Shown here piece by piece: positions 11,001 through 21,159 of a stretch of DNA of 64,000 nucleotides. This DNA comes from Micromussa lordhowensis (lineage: Eukaryota; Cnidaria; Anthozoa; Scleractinia; Lobophylliidae), in NCBI GenBank assembly GCA_964020085.1, contig OZ026600.1, positions 1,674,201 through 1,738,200 of the forward strand, given 5' to 3'. The notes beneath the pieces are model-generated. The model did no database searches. It had not been told where the DNA came from and worked only from the letters and a program-made list of their open reading frames with translations. Both the position numbers and the translations under genes were made by a program. Position 1 is the first letter of the stretch, and each line of letters begins with the position of its first letter.

Positions 11001-13784
11001 AAACAACAGTTAATAATTATCACTTCGGAATAAAATTGCGCTGCTCGACGTGCACAGTTGAAGTATGACCGACTTTCCATAAATCCAAAGGGTACGACGG
11101 CAACAACATCAAGACCACGGTAAATTGTCTCCAGACAGACCTGCCTAACCTTGAGATAAACGTCGGAATAGATACTTTTCGAAGTTTTGGCCCGAAGGCT
11201 ACTGTTAAACATCGCGGGCTGTATGGCGGTCGCAGCGCGACAAAGCTCAATCCGACAAACTGCCTGATTACAGAGGACCCCTCCCTGATGTTCTCAATTG
11301 TGAAAGTAGCACGTGACCAGACCCAACCAGGGTCTCTCCTCGCTCGCCCCAGGCGGTAAGATGAGAGACCCTGGGAACGAGGTTGCAACAAAGTACTGTT
11401 TGCAAACACTGCATTCACTTTAGGAAAAGGGGGGGGGGGGGTTAGGCTTGAGCCTCCCATTTGGTACATCTTTTCCTCGCAGTTCCTGTCCCCTCCTGGA
11501 TCTTTTTGGACTTTCTATCTATCCTCTGGTTCTACTACCTTTAAAATCTTAGTTTCTACTCTCATATTTTCCACCCCTCCCCTGTAGGCAAAACACCTCT
11601 TCCTCCTGGGTTCCTACCCCCTCTCCATCACAGCTGAAAATGAAAAGGACGTGTATTTCTTGTCTTCAATAGTTCCGTTTCCTTTTACGTTACAAGTAAT
11701 ACCAGTAACGGTTGCTATTAACACCTTAACTAGTAAAGAATTAACAGTCTGTGGTCTTGTATACATTGCTCAAGGGTCAATGTGCATCCAAACTTATTAA
11801 ACTCAATAACTAAAATAATCAGTGGTGAATGATTCCTTGTTGAACTCATCAATGTGTGTTTTGTTTCAAGGGTACATATGTGCTTCAAGACAACAACTTT
11901 CAGCTTTTAACACAAATGTCAGATGGCAAGCAGTATACAGAGGAAGCCCCAAAGGTATGGAGTCAATAAGCACTTAATGACTGGCCCCGAGGGAAAAAGT
12001 GAGTTTTGTTTCCCAAGACCCTCCAGAGGTGCAGCTGAGAGGAACACACCTTTTCCCGTGGGACCAGTCATTAAGTGTTTTGTTACACCTCCCAACTCAA
12101 AAATATAAAAAAGATGCAAAATAATTTGCTTGACGCCAGCTGGCACACAAATTTGCTGCGTTTTCAAGGTACACAACCTGATCACTTGCAAGTCCAAAGT
12201 TCAAGTTGTTGTTTCCCTAGGGAGTTGTGAGTTTTGACCCACAACACGTGGCACATTCTCCTCCAATCTGAAAATGTATTTGAGTTGGGAGCTATAACAA
12301 TACTGTTTATCAACCCTTGTTCTGGGTGAGATGCAGGGGTCAGTTTTTGATATTGTAGTGAGAAAATAGATTTTGGTCACCATTAGGATATAAGTGCGTC
12401 TTAGCTCTTGTTCCCTCTCAAAATGCGAAACACCTCTCCAGTATATGAAGCAAACCTTAAATGATTGAAAGTCTAGATGACAAATTGTTGCATATAGTTG
12501 AACCTCAGTGCACAGACACTTCCCATTGTTAGGCACTTCTTGTGAGAAGATACTTTTTCATGGTTCTGACTACTTTGTAAACATGACCTGCATATTTTAA
12601 CCTCTCATAGGTGCACGCCTCTCTTTAAATGAGCACTTTTTGCGGTCCCAAGCATGTCTGCTGAAGGCTGTGTCCATCGTGTGTCTCCTGCATGTGAGCA
12701 GGAGAGATCAGCGACTAATTTCTAATTTCTTTATTTGATCTTGCAGTTCTTAGCCTTTCCAAGTGGTCTCATACGAGGAGCACTGTCAAACCTTGGACTG
12801 ACATGTTCGGTTACTGCTGACGTGTTATCTATGCCTAAATGTAAGTATGCCATAGATAATATGCCTATACGCGACAAAAAACCCATCTCAAATGGAAACC
12901 GGTCGTAATTTCCCCGACATGCCACCCTAATTGATAAGACCATTATACGGGGGGTGACAACTCTAACAAACGCTGTTTCGGGACAAAGCAAAAATTGTTC
13001 CGGGAATCTGGAGATTTCTCCGGGAATCGGGACACTTAAAAATTTTTCCGGGAAACACGCGATAATTCCGGGACATTGCAGAAAAAAAATCGGGAAAGTA
13101 TCCCAAAAATTCCCAAAAATTCGGGAGGATGATCCAAATTTCCGGGAGGACTTAAGTTAAGACCCTGTAGTGCTCAAACAGCGTTTGTTAGAGTTGTCAC
13201 CCCCCGTCATTATGGTCTCTTGATAAGACATAATGCCCCATATAAGACATAACTCCTCTATCATAAGGTGTAAATGCCCCCTAAAATCGCAAAAATCTCG
13301 CTATAACTCGACAGATATCCGATAAGCCTTCAACTGTAGGGCGTCTTTATGTTTAGAGAGTTTTACTTTGTGGTTTTCCTGTATGTAGCTAAATATTTCA
13401 AATGCAACATTACTTGAGGATATAACTCCAGTGAAGTATTCAACAAGACCCCATCCCTGTATTCGGAAATGCGCCCGACAGAAAAGTATTTGATTGAACG
13501 TAAGACCTTTTATAAGCCCGACACTTAGAATCAGCATTATACGGTTATGTGTTATTATCCACTTACAGTGAGTTGGGAGATCAATCGTCATTTTTAGCAA
13601 ATCCTTGGATAAGTATCCAGCTTATACCGGACTGATTGTTTTTGTGCAATTACTAGTGAATTATTAAACCTGTTGCCTTCAGATATGTCTTGCGGCATGA
13701 AGGAATTGGCTCCTAAAATTGAGCCTGACTTTGTTCTTACCTTTTTTCACAGGTAAATTTCAAATTGTGATCCCTAAATCTTAG
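8013..13784 (+). CDS. TRAPPC6B: TRAPP complex subunit 6B, complete, 6 exons
   Basis: Exons are 8013-8096, 8274-8335, 9086-9203, 11871-11954, 12747-12840 and 13753-13784. They join into 474 bases, a 157-residue protein, the usual length of this Bet3-family subunit. Family blocks include [35 protein letters not shown] and [17 protein letters not shown]. The end is [20 protein letters not shown]. The known role is as a core subunit of the TRAPP vesicle-tethering Rab GEF at the Golgi. Intron 2 starts AG|GCAAGT, a GC-AG intron needed to keep frame. The last exon has only 32 bases. Intron 3 holds a 1.69 kb transposon, intron 4 a dispersed repeat and intron 5 a 261-base MITE. TRAPPC6A is the alternative name; invertebrates usually have one 6B-like gene. 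Confidence 0.93.
9698..11385. mobile_element. MULE-like non-autonomous DNA transposon
   Basis: Terminal inverted repeats of 76 bases (9698-9773 and 11310-11385) differ at about five positions. The outer ends read CAACCTCGTTCCCAGGGTCT. The element is flanked by a perfect 10-base direct repeat CAACAAAGTA (9688-9697 and 11386-11395). A target duplication of that length fits Mutator-like elements (8-10 bases) better than hAT (8). The 1.5 kb interior has only short frames. One at 9906-10094 encodes a CCRLCG motif resembling a ZAD-type zinc knuckle, too weak to call a transposase. It is inserted in TRAPPC6B intron 3. Confidence 0.8.
11957..12195. repeat. Dispersed repeat (CACTTAATGACTGG family) copy 1
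   Basis: Contains GTCAATAAGCACTTAATGAC followed by an inverted copy (CCAGTCATTAAGTGTTTTGT) and a tail with TTGACGCCAGCTGGCACAC. The same modules, reversed, occur at 41,450-41,692. It lies in TRAPPC6B intron 4. Confidence 0.65.
12947..13207. mobile_element. MITE with 32-base perfect TIRs, TRAPPC6B intron 5
   Basis: The 261-base element begins ACGGGGGGTGACAACTC and ends with the exact complement over 32 bases. It is flanked by the six-base direct repeat CATTAT (12941-12946 and 13208-13213). The interior is rich in CCGGGAA/CGGGA words. No coding capacity. Confidence 0.8.
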
Positions 13785-14929
13785 AAGCAAACCTGGTTAG
13801 GATTAACAAGTTGATTTTGAAGATCAGTGGTTCAAAATCGTAACAGAAACGAAACAAAGAACACTATACGAGATGGTCTGTTTATAGAACTTCTATGGAG
13901 GCGGTGTTTGATTCTCTTCAGCTTCGTTAATGTATTTTTAACAGATTGTAAATAATATTATGAAATAAAAGTAACACAGAATGGGGGAATACATCTTCAA
14001 ACGATTAATTTAAAAAAACAAGAAATAAACATGTTTTGTACGATTTTGTTTCATTATGCCCATAACGTTGTGTTTTGTACCTCGGTATTATGAGCATTTG
14101 ATCGCTAGTTGAGTCGATGTGGGTGCGATGGGTATACACGACATAGAACAACAGGCTATTGTCCAACCCACCCCTTCTGTCCATTTGGGGTATCTTTTGC
14201 TCTCGTATGCTAGAGGTTGGTACTTGGCGACGCGAAACAAAGATTCCCTAGGATTAAATAAAAAAGCAAATAAGTGAATGACATCTGTTTAACCCATTCC
14301 CCACCAGAGCTAAACATGCTCTCCAACCGGCGGCTAAGTCATCTGGAGTAGAGCAGTTTTCGCGGATTTTGTATTCCTTTTGGTTAGCTCCAATTGGACG
14401 CATGTGACGTTTTTCTACGTTTGTCACCGGTCACGTGTTTTTTCTTCGAGATCTGATTGGTGCACTGCACTGTTAGCTGGTAATACTATTGGCTGTACGA
14501 TTACATTCAGTCTAAGGCCCCGTCCGACACTACGCCGGAGAAATTAGAAAATTTATTTTTATGTTTAGGCAATGTTCGACTTTGCTTAGAGCGGCTTTCA
14601 ATTGAGTGTCAAACGGGCCAGTAATCAGGCAATTGCTTTGGTCTTGGTTTTAGTTTTATTACGGTTTGAGATTGGCTGAGAAGTCTAATTGTAAGTTATT
14701 GCCAGTGGTTTGGTTTTGGTTTTACGACATTCAATTGAAAACCGCTTTATAGAACGGGTTGGTAGGTGGAGAGGCTTGTAAATGTCATTTTCCTTTTTGT
14801 TGTAACTGACAAATCCTTTCAGAACTCCAAAACCGATTGTCAGCGAATACAGAATCTGTGATGCAACGTCCATACCTTAAAGAAAGAAGATAGAGAGTTT
14901 TGCGAGTTGAATCAGTGGTAGGTTGGGGA
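13785..14929. other. TRAPPC6B 3' region and unassigned sequence
   Basis: A poly(A) hexamer AATAAA lies at 13964-13969, 180 bases past the TRAPPC6B stop. About 14,515-14,580 carries GGCCCCGTCCGACACTACG, which looks like one end of a DNA-transposon MITE family. Nothing else is recognised. Confidence 0.45.
13964..13969 (+). terminator. Candidate poly(A) signal of TRAPPC6B
   Basis: Canonical AATAAA, 180 bases downstream of the stop codon. Confidence 0.55.
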
Positions 14930-15140
14930 AGTCTGCATACGAGCCAAGTGGCCCATCAGGCCGGAGCTTATTCCGGTTTCTGTAGCATGAAGCGACTAGG
15001 AATATTTCTACTCCCCCTGGATGGGATGCTAGTCCATCGCAGGGTTACCCCTAGCATAAAATTCGCTGGTATCCATTTATACACCTGGGTGGAGAGAGGC
15101 ACTATGAGAGTAAAGTATCTTGCCCAAGAACACAACATAT
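14930..15140 (+). repeat. Interspersed repeat copy (CTAGTCCATCGCAGGGTTAC)
   Basis: Contains GATGCTAGTCCATCGCAGGG and CATTTATACACCTGGGTGG, related to 840-1005. An open frame here (14,900-15,178) follows the repeat and is not taken as a gene. Confidence 0.55.
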
Positions 15141-15240
15141 TTGAGCGAACAAAAAAGGTAAGTTCTGACCTAACATAAAAAAAAACGTATGATTGCAAAT
15201 CTAACAGAAAAGAATTACGTAACGTTTGAAATACTATTAA

Positions 15241-16245
15241 ATTAAACTAATGAAGTCAATTGTCTCCTGTTCAGATGGATGCATCATGATGTTACATCCG
15301 TGAAAGGAGCTAACAAGCACATCAGTTTCGTAATAATAGTTGTGTACATTGATGACATCATACAGTCTCGAATAACGGCCTGTATTGCTGAACGCAGAGA
15401 AAGCTGCATTATGTGAAAGATTTGAGATGATTGACCAAGGTGGGATACACAATCTTCTTGGAATGTCCATCAAGCGAGACAGAGAGTGCAGAACACTGAC
15501 AATAAGCCAATCCAACTATGTGGAGAAAGTCCTCAGAAAATTTGGAATGGAAAACTGCAAACCCGTTTCTACTCCACTTAAGCCACTAAGGAAATTTCTG
15601 CACTTATCATCAAGTGACGAGCCCTTCGATGTACAGACCTGCCAACAAGCAATTGTATGTCTGACCTATGTGTCAACAGCAACAAGACCAGATATTGTTG
15701 CTGCAGTTAGAGTCAAGACCAAGTAAGGAACACTGGATTAATTGGCGTGAAGCGTGTTCTGAGATACCTCAAAGGAACTTTGAAGTATGGTCTGTCATTT
15801 TCTGCTCATGAAAAGGAACCAGAAGTGTTTGGCTGACAGTGATGCAGATTGGGCAGGAGATATTGACACTCGAAAATCAACATCAGGCTATGTGTTACTG
15901 TTTGGAAGTAGCGCAGACAGTTGATCAAGCAGGAAACAAATAAATGCAAGCAACAGTTGCCAAGTTCTCTACTGAAGCTGAATATGTTGCTTTGCGTTGA
16001 GGAAGCTGTAAGGCTACGCCGTCTATTAGGCCGGGAGATCTTGGAAGACAGATGGATGCCCCGACTACCATCTACGAAGACAACCAAGGAGGCATTGAAC
16101 TGGCAAAGAATGCCAAATACCATAACAATACTAAGCACATTGGCATTCGTCATCATTTTGTTCGTGAAAGAGTTGATCTGAGTGATTTATTGTCCTACCG
16201 GGGATATGATTGAAGACATCATGACTAAAGGACTTGCATAACACT
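15241..16245 (+). pseudogene. Ty1/copia retrotransposon pol remnant (RT/RNase H)
   Basis: The reverse transcriptase catalytic region VVYIDDI is at about 15,338-15,360. The frame then shifts into FEMIDQGGIHNLLGMSIKRD and QSNYVEKVLRKFGMENCKPV. Further frames give KRVLRYLKGTLKYGL, DADWAGDIDTRKSTSGYV (the copia RNase H signature) and TKHIGIRHHFVRE. At least three frameshifts and a stop separate the pieces, so it is dead. Gag, integrase and most of the RT are missing. A likely 3' LTR follows. Confidence 0.85.
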
Positions 16246-16359
16246 GAGAAATTTGTTAGGCGTGCATGATATTATGTTACTACTATTGTTAACCTTTAGG
16301 ATTATGAGTGGTTCATTATTTTATATTTACCGTATAGCACAGTTATCACTAAGTGGAAG

Positions 16360-16548
16360 TGTTAAGATATGATAATGTATGCTCTATAGTGAACTGTAAT
16401 TATTGGTTGAGATTATGTAACGTAATAAGGTTTTGTTATCTTCGCGTTTGTCACACGTGTTAGGCTGTTCTGTTCTAGATATAACCGCTACGTGACATTA
16501 TTTATTAAAAGTGTCCTAAAACTATCGGCCTTGTGGTGAATACAAACA
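16360..16548 (+). repeat. Likely 3' LTR of the copia remnant
   Basis: A purine tract AAGTGGAAG is followed by TGTTAAGATATGATAATG, the usual form of a copia polypurine tract and LTR start. A TATA-like ATATAACC lies near 16,480, and a CA end comes after TGGTGAATACAAACA. No second LTR is visible, so the borders are estimates. Confidence 0.45.
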
Positions 16549-17492
16549 GATTATTTTATCATCTACCGTGTATAAAATAGAGGTGTCCGTGTTTTATGGA
16601 GTTGTCCGTAAAGAGAAGTTTGACTTCATCAGTTCAAACCTCAACATGATGCCGAGGCACATAATATTCAGTTTCGTCGTCAGTTATCAGCAGGTCTCGA
16701 TATGTTTTAAGCCTCTTACCAACTGCGAAATCACACATCAAGAAATTCCAATACAGTTTGGTTCAGCCGAGCCTATTAATTGTGTACTGCAATAAATAAC
16801 CTGCAGTTTTTCTAGGTAAGGGTAGGTTTTACTAATTTAGACCTTACGAAGTATCTAAGGCGTACATAACAGCTGGTATGTATCACCCGATTTGTCTTAA
16901 AATATTTATTTTTTTTCCGTTCTGATTAATTTCGAAGATATCAGTTTACAGTAAAATGTAACATATTTAGTCTATATCGGAGGATATAAAAGAACGCTCC
17001 AAGCAGATATTAATATTATATGGAGTCATAGTAGCTATTTAAATTCAGAGTACGATTATGAAGGTTGTCGCCATCGAGGCACATAATATTTTGTTTGGTC
17101 GCCAGTTATCAGCAGGTCTCTTATCAACTGAGTCGAGATAGTTGATGATATTTGCAAGAAATTATCTCCAGTTATTCGACAGTTTTAAATGATTTGTAAC
17201 GCGCAAAACAGCCAGCGTTCCTCGCGTCACCTGCTTTTTCTTAATTTTAAGTATGCATTTTCCCGTTCTGAATAATTTGCAGAAAAACTTGACTTATTTG
17301 GGGATCTAAGGACAGCTCTACACAGACATGTGTTAATATTAATTTAAAAAATTTAAAATATAAAACTTTCTTACATCTCCCAGTCAGGGTTTTTCAGACC
17401 CAACGTACATAACTGTATAAATAATGCACAAGGTAAGTTTGAAATATTGAATAAATATTCAAACGTTAAAATTATAATATTAGATAAAAACA
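16549..17492. other. Degenerate repeat region
   Basis: Two diverged copies of GAGGCACATAATATT...GTTATCAGCAGGTCTC lie near 16,650 and 17,075. GATATTTGCAAGAAAT(T/G)A also recurs near 17,150 and 17,665. No gene recognised. Confidence 0.45.
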
Positions 17493-17650
17493 TCAATGGG
17501 TAACTCTCCTAGCTGACAAGCTGAATGATTCAAAGAGGAATTCTCTAAGTTTCTTTTTGAAAGCACTCAGGTCATCTACAGCAGTGATCGCACATGGCAA
17601 TGAGTTGCAGCGTTTAATTGCTCTATATAGAAAAGTTCGTTGATCTGCGA
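17493..17650 (-). pseudogene. LINE reverse transcriptase C-terminal remnant
   Basis: The minus strand reads RTFLYRAIKRCNSLP and DDLSAFKKKLREFLFESF, then a stop at 17,495-17,493. This matches the C-terminal tail (F..R.I..WNSLP...AFK..L) of CR1/L2-like non-LTR retrotransposons. Trp is replaced by Cys. Only the last 50 or so codons remain. Confidence 0.7.
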
Positions 17651-17751
17651 GCCGAGATGATTGATAATATTTGCAAGAAATGACCTACAGTAGTTCTAGG
17701 TTTGAAATATTGAATCAACTATTTAAACGTTAATCATAACAATAGATAAAA

Positions 17752-17860
17752 ACATCAATAGGTAACTCTTTGCAGCAGTAATCGCACATGGCAACTTATG
17801 AGTTCCATGCAGAGTCTAATTGCTCTATATAGAAAAGTTCATTGACCTGCGGCCGATTCA
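17752..17860 (-). pseudogene. Second LINE 3'-end fragment
   Basis: A diverged copy of 17,560-17,650, sharing TTGCTCTATATAGAAAAGTT and CGCACATGGCAA. It is interrupted, with no long frame. Confidence 0.6.
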
Positions 17861-17988
17861 TCAGCTGGAATATTAAAAAACATCCTTATTTCTTGTGTTG
17901 CGATTATGAACAGTAGATCTTGTGACAAAGCGATCACTCAGGTAACTAGGCGCTAACCCTTTCGCACAATTAAGCGCCCGTAGAATTG

Positions 17989-20804
17989 CGGGGATTATAT
18001 CAATCGAGATATTTTTTCGCTGAAGTAACTGGAAAAACTAGTAGATTTTATTAAACAAAAAAAAAAAATTGTAATTACTCGAACTTTAACATGAAAATTC
18101 ACATTAGGGGTGACGTCCAGATGTGAATTCGTTGCCAGAGAATTTGGTCAAGGGTTCCGTGAACCTTCCACGTATCTGGTTATGTCGACCGGTGGATCAT
18201 GGCCAGGAACCAGGAGAGAAGTCGGAGCATTCTTGCTCCATTTTAAAACGCTAAAGCGCGTCTTGTTGAATCCGGTCTTTGCCGATGTGATCATTTTAAA
18301 TTCGTCGCCAAACAGCGAATCCGCAAGCGGGTAATTGATCCTCGTGGCTCTCATGCTGGCGCCCCGTTGTCTAATTGGAGTGACTAAGTAGGTATTAAAA
18401 TTCAACCCAAGAAGTTGAAGCTTATTTGATCCTGTGTGGATTCTGATGAAACATCTGTCATTAAGACTACAGATCCACGCATTGCAGAATGATGAATTTT
18501 ACCGGTGGAAGAAAGGACACTCAAACACTTCTACAACTTCGATGTTCGGCCGGCTCGGCAAGTGAAATACATGAAGGATATATCTGTCTTTCAACGTTGA
18601 ACATTTTTCTATCCATTACCGCAGTTCTTGGCAATACTCTGATCCTCGTTGCCCTTTGCAAGGTGTCTTCCCTTCATCCGCCGTCCAAACTCTTGTTTAG
18701 ATGTCTGGCCACAACTGATCTCTGCGTTGGTCTTATAACAGAGCCTCTGAGTGTTGCCTCGTGGATGTCTCTGACTCAACAACAATGGACTCTTTGTCGC
18801 TACACAGTTGTGTCTACTGTTATTTCAGGCTATATTTTATCTTCAGTATCTTTGCTTACAGCGAGTGCAATAAGCGTGGACAGACTTCTCGCCCTGTTGT
18901 TAGGGATGAGATACAGACAAGTTGTAACTTTAAAACGTACACATGTGATTGTAGTAATCTTTTGGATTATGTCCACTGTCGCTTCGATATTGTACCTTTT
19001 AAATCGCCTTATACCCATTTGGTACGGCTATATACTTATTCCTCTATGTCTTGTGACCTCCATCGCCTCGTACACAAAGATTTTCCTCACACTCCGTCAC
19101 CATCAAACCCAAGTATTGGGCCACCACCAACAAGAACAACCAGGCCAAATAAATCAACTGAACATAGAGCGATACAGAAAGGCAGTGTCTAGCGCATTGT
19201 GGGTGCAGTGTACATTAGTTGCTTGTTATTCACCATATGGCATAGTGAGAGGTTTAGTAAGCTATAGTAAAAATGCTACTTCTCTCATTTTGGATGTTGG
19301 GGTGACTTTAGTTTTCTTGAACTCGTCGTTAAACCCATTTCTTTACTGCTGGAAGATCAGCGAAGTGAAGCAAGCAGTAAAGGAGACAATCAGAGAAGCG
19401 CTTTGCTGTTTTTCGACTTAAATCAGCCATTTTTAAGTAGTACGTATATCAAATAACGGTAAAGCTTCAAACGTTACTGTAATGATAAAAATTGTTTTTG
19501 CACACTGCTTTGGCAAAAATGTAAGAGTGCTATAACTTGCATTGTATCACTCAAAAAGTTTATTGTAACGAAGGCCAGAATTGTTTAAAGAGAGTTAAGT
19601 TAAAAATTCATGGCAGTGAAAAGGATATTTCATGGAAGTAACTCAAGTACACTCACAAGAGTTTGATAGCAACAGTGTAGTCTTGGGAAAAAGAAAATGG
19701 TTTATTGCAAACCACTGAGTCATTTATAGCTTCGAAGGATATAAATTTCTCATCAGGAAAGGTAATAATACAACGCTCGCACCAATATTTAGAGTACAGT
19801 TTTTCACTGCAAGCAGATGCGGTCGGAAATTTGCAAATAGTTTCTGTGTTATTTAATTGTGAGTAAAAGCTGGTTAATAAATTAAGCAGCTGCTGTGTCT
19901 CGGTGATGGTTGGTTTTAAGAACTCAGTGCTTCGTACGAAATAATTAGTAAATTGTGTAACAGTTTAGTCTCTTGTTCTCCCCTGCTGTTCAAGTTGTAT
20001 TCAGTTTGTAAATCGAAAACCGTGTTAACAATATTCTAATTTTTCTTCTAAGAGTTTCGTGAGCAGTTTACTGTAGCAGAGATGGATAGTTCAAACCTTC
20101 AAGCTCTGAATACACAGGAAGGCTTCATGTCAAATTGCACTAGCAATTAAAATGGCATAGTTCAGTGTATAAATTATGTAAAATAATTTTGAGGGATGGT
20201 AACCGGAGGCAATATTTATTGTAGATTTCTACTATTGTAATGTTTGTCGCCACTAGTTTATTTTCAAGATGAAAAATATATTGAACTGTGGAAAGGAAAA
20301 AAAACCCTGTTAATGTAGGGTAATGGAACCAACAACGCGGAATTGTGTTGTGTTGTATGTAGCGTAACTAGCTATGTTGTCAATAGTGTAAGTAAAAATA
20401 AAAAATGTATCTCATACTTCAATGATTGAAAACTGAGAAGCGGTCTAAATGACGGTTGGAGGGCGAGCGCACTTAATGCCATTTTCAAGGCACCCCTTTG
20501 TAGCCAATCAGATTGCGCGATAACCTGAGAGTCGGATTGTGCGTTTTATTTCTATAACTCCTCCCAGTAACTAGCGATTCTGAAACGAGTTATGAAGAGC
20601 TTTATCCTGGAAGCGAACACGTTTTGTTTATTCCTCGCCAAGATGGCAGCAGATCAAACCTGCTGAAGGGAAATAATCTGAAGCAAAGTTCAGTGTTATC
20701 TGCTGTCACTGAATAATAAATATCATGTAATATGATTGATTTCCTGTTGAGTGTCCATCGTGCGGACAAGACAGTTAGAAGATAGATGTTTACTCGCGGG
20801 CTTT
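17989..20804 (+). repeat. 2.8 kb direct repeat, copy A (carries GPCR-A)
   Basis: Starts CGGGGATTATATCAATCGAG and ends ...CTCGCGGGCTTT. It corresponds end to end with 28944-31750, differing by a few percent with small indels. It includes 500 bases of 5' flank, the GPCR frame and 1.4 kb of 3' flank. Immediately to its right begins the virus-like element. Confidence 0.95.
18489..19421 (+). CDS. Class A (rhodopsin-like) GPCR, intact copy A
   Basis: A single-exon 310-residue receptor. The N-terminus carries an N-x-T glycosylation site (NFT). Helix 1 has LGNTLILVAL. Helix 3 ends VDRLLAL, a DRL variant of the DRY motif. Helix 6 has ACYSPYG, and helix 7 has LNSSLNPFLYC (the NPxxY motif). A Cys precedes helix 3 (WTLCRY) but I see no partner in extracellular loop 2. 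The intracellular loop 3 is Gln/His-rich and the tail is short. Ligand unknown; cnidarians have large expanded families of such intronless receptors. It is the intact member of the duplicated pair with 29445-30379. Confidence 0.88.
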   Translation: MMNFTGGRKDTQTLLQLRCSAGSASEIHEGYICLSTLNIFLSITAVLGNTLILVALCKVSSLHPPSKLLFRCLATTDLCVGLITEPLSVASWMSLTQQQWTLCRYTVVSTVISGYILSSVSLLTASAISVDRLLALLLGMRYRQVVTLKRTHVIVVIFWIMSTVASILYLLNRLIPIWYGYILIPLCLVTSIASYTKIFLTLRHHQTQVLGHHQQEQPGQINQLNIERYRKAVSSALWVQCTLVACYSPYGIVRGLVSYSKNATSLILDVGVTLVFLNSSLNPFLYCWKISEVKQAVKETIREALCCFST

Positions 20805-21159
20805 AGTAGTGTAGGAAACGAGATCATCGGCGCACCTACGCATAACCACACTAAGATGCGTAAAAATCTGAGTCTAAAATATATGATATAATACACTAAA
20901 ACAGCGTAGGATATAGTAAAGATCTATATGATATAATACACTAAAACAGCGTAGGATATAGTAAAGATCATCGGCGCGCCTACGCATAACCACACTAAGA
21001 TGCGTAAAAATCTGAGTCTAAAATATATGATATAATACACTAAAACAGCGTAGTTATGCGTAGGTAGCGTAAGTAGCGTAGATATCGTAAAAATGCCTAA
21101 AATGCGTAGGATAGTGTAGGATATAGTAAAATTTAGATTGTTCTCACGATGCGTAATTT
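20805..21159. repeat. Terminal tandem and inverted repeats of viral element
   Basis: A unit of about 90 bases starting GATCATCGGCGC(A/G)CCTACGC occurs twice (from 20,822 and from about 20,966), with a partial copy between. CCTACGCATAAC near 20,836 is complemented by GTTATGCGTAGG near 21,053. GCGTAG words recur throughout. It may be the remains of a viral terminal repeat. An 85-codon frame across it (20,924-21,181, minus) repeats VLVYYII and is not a gene. Confidence 0.6.

Noticed and set aside
15385..15726. 113-codon frame as a standalone gene
   Set aside because: It is an internal piece of a broken copia pol.
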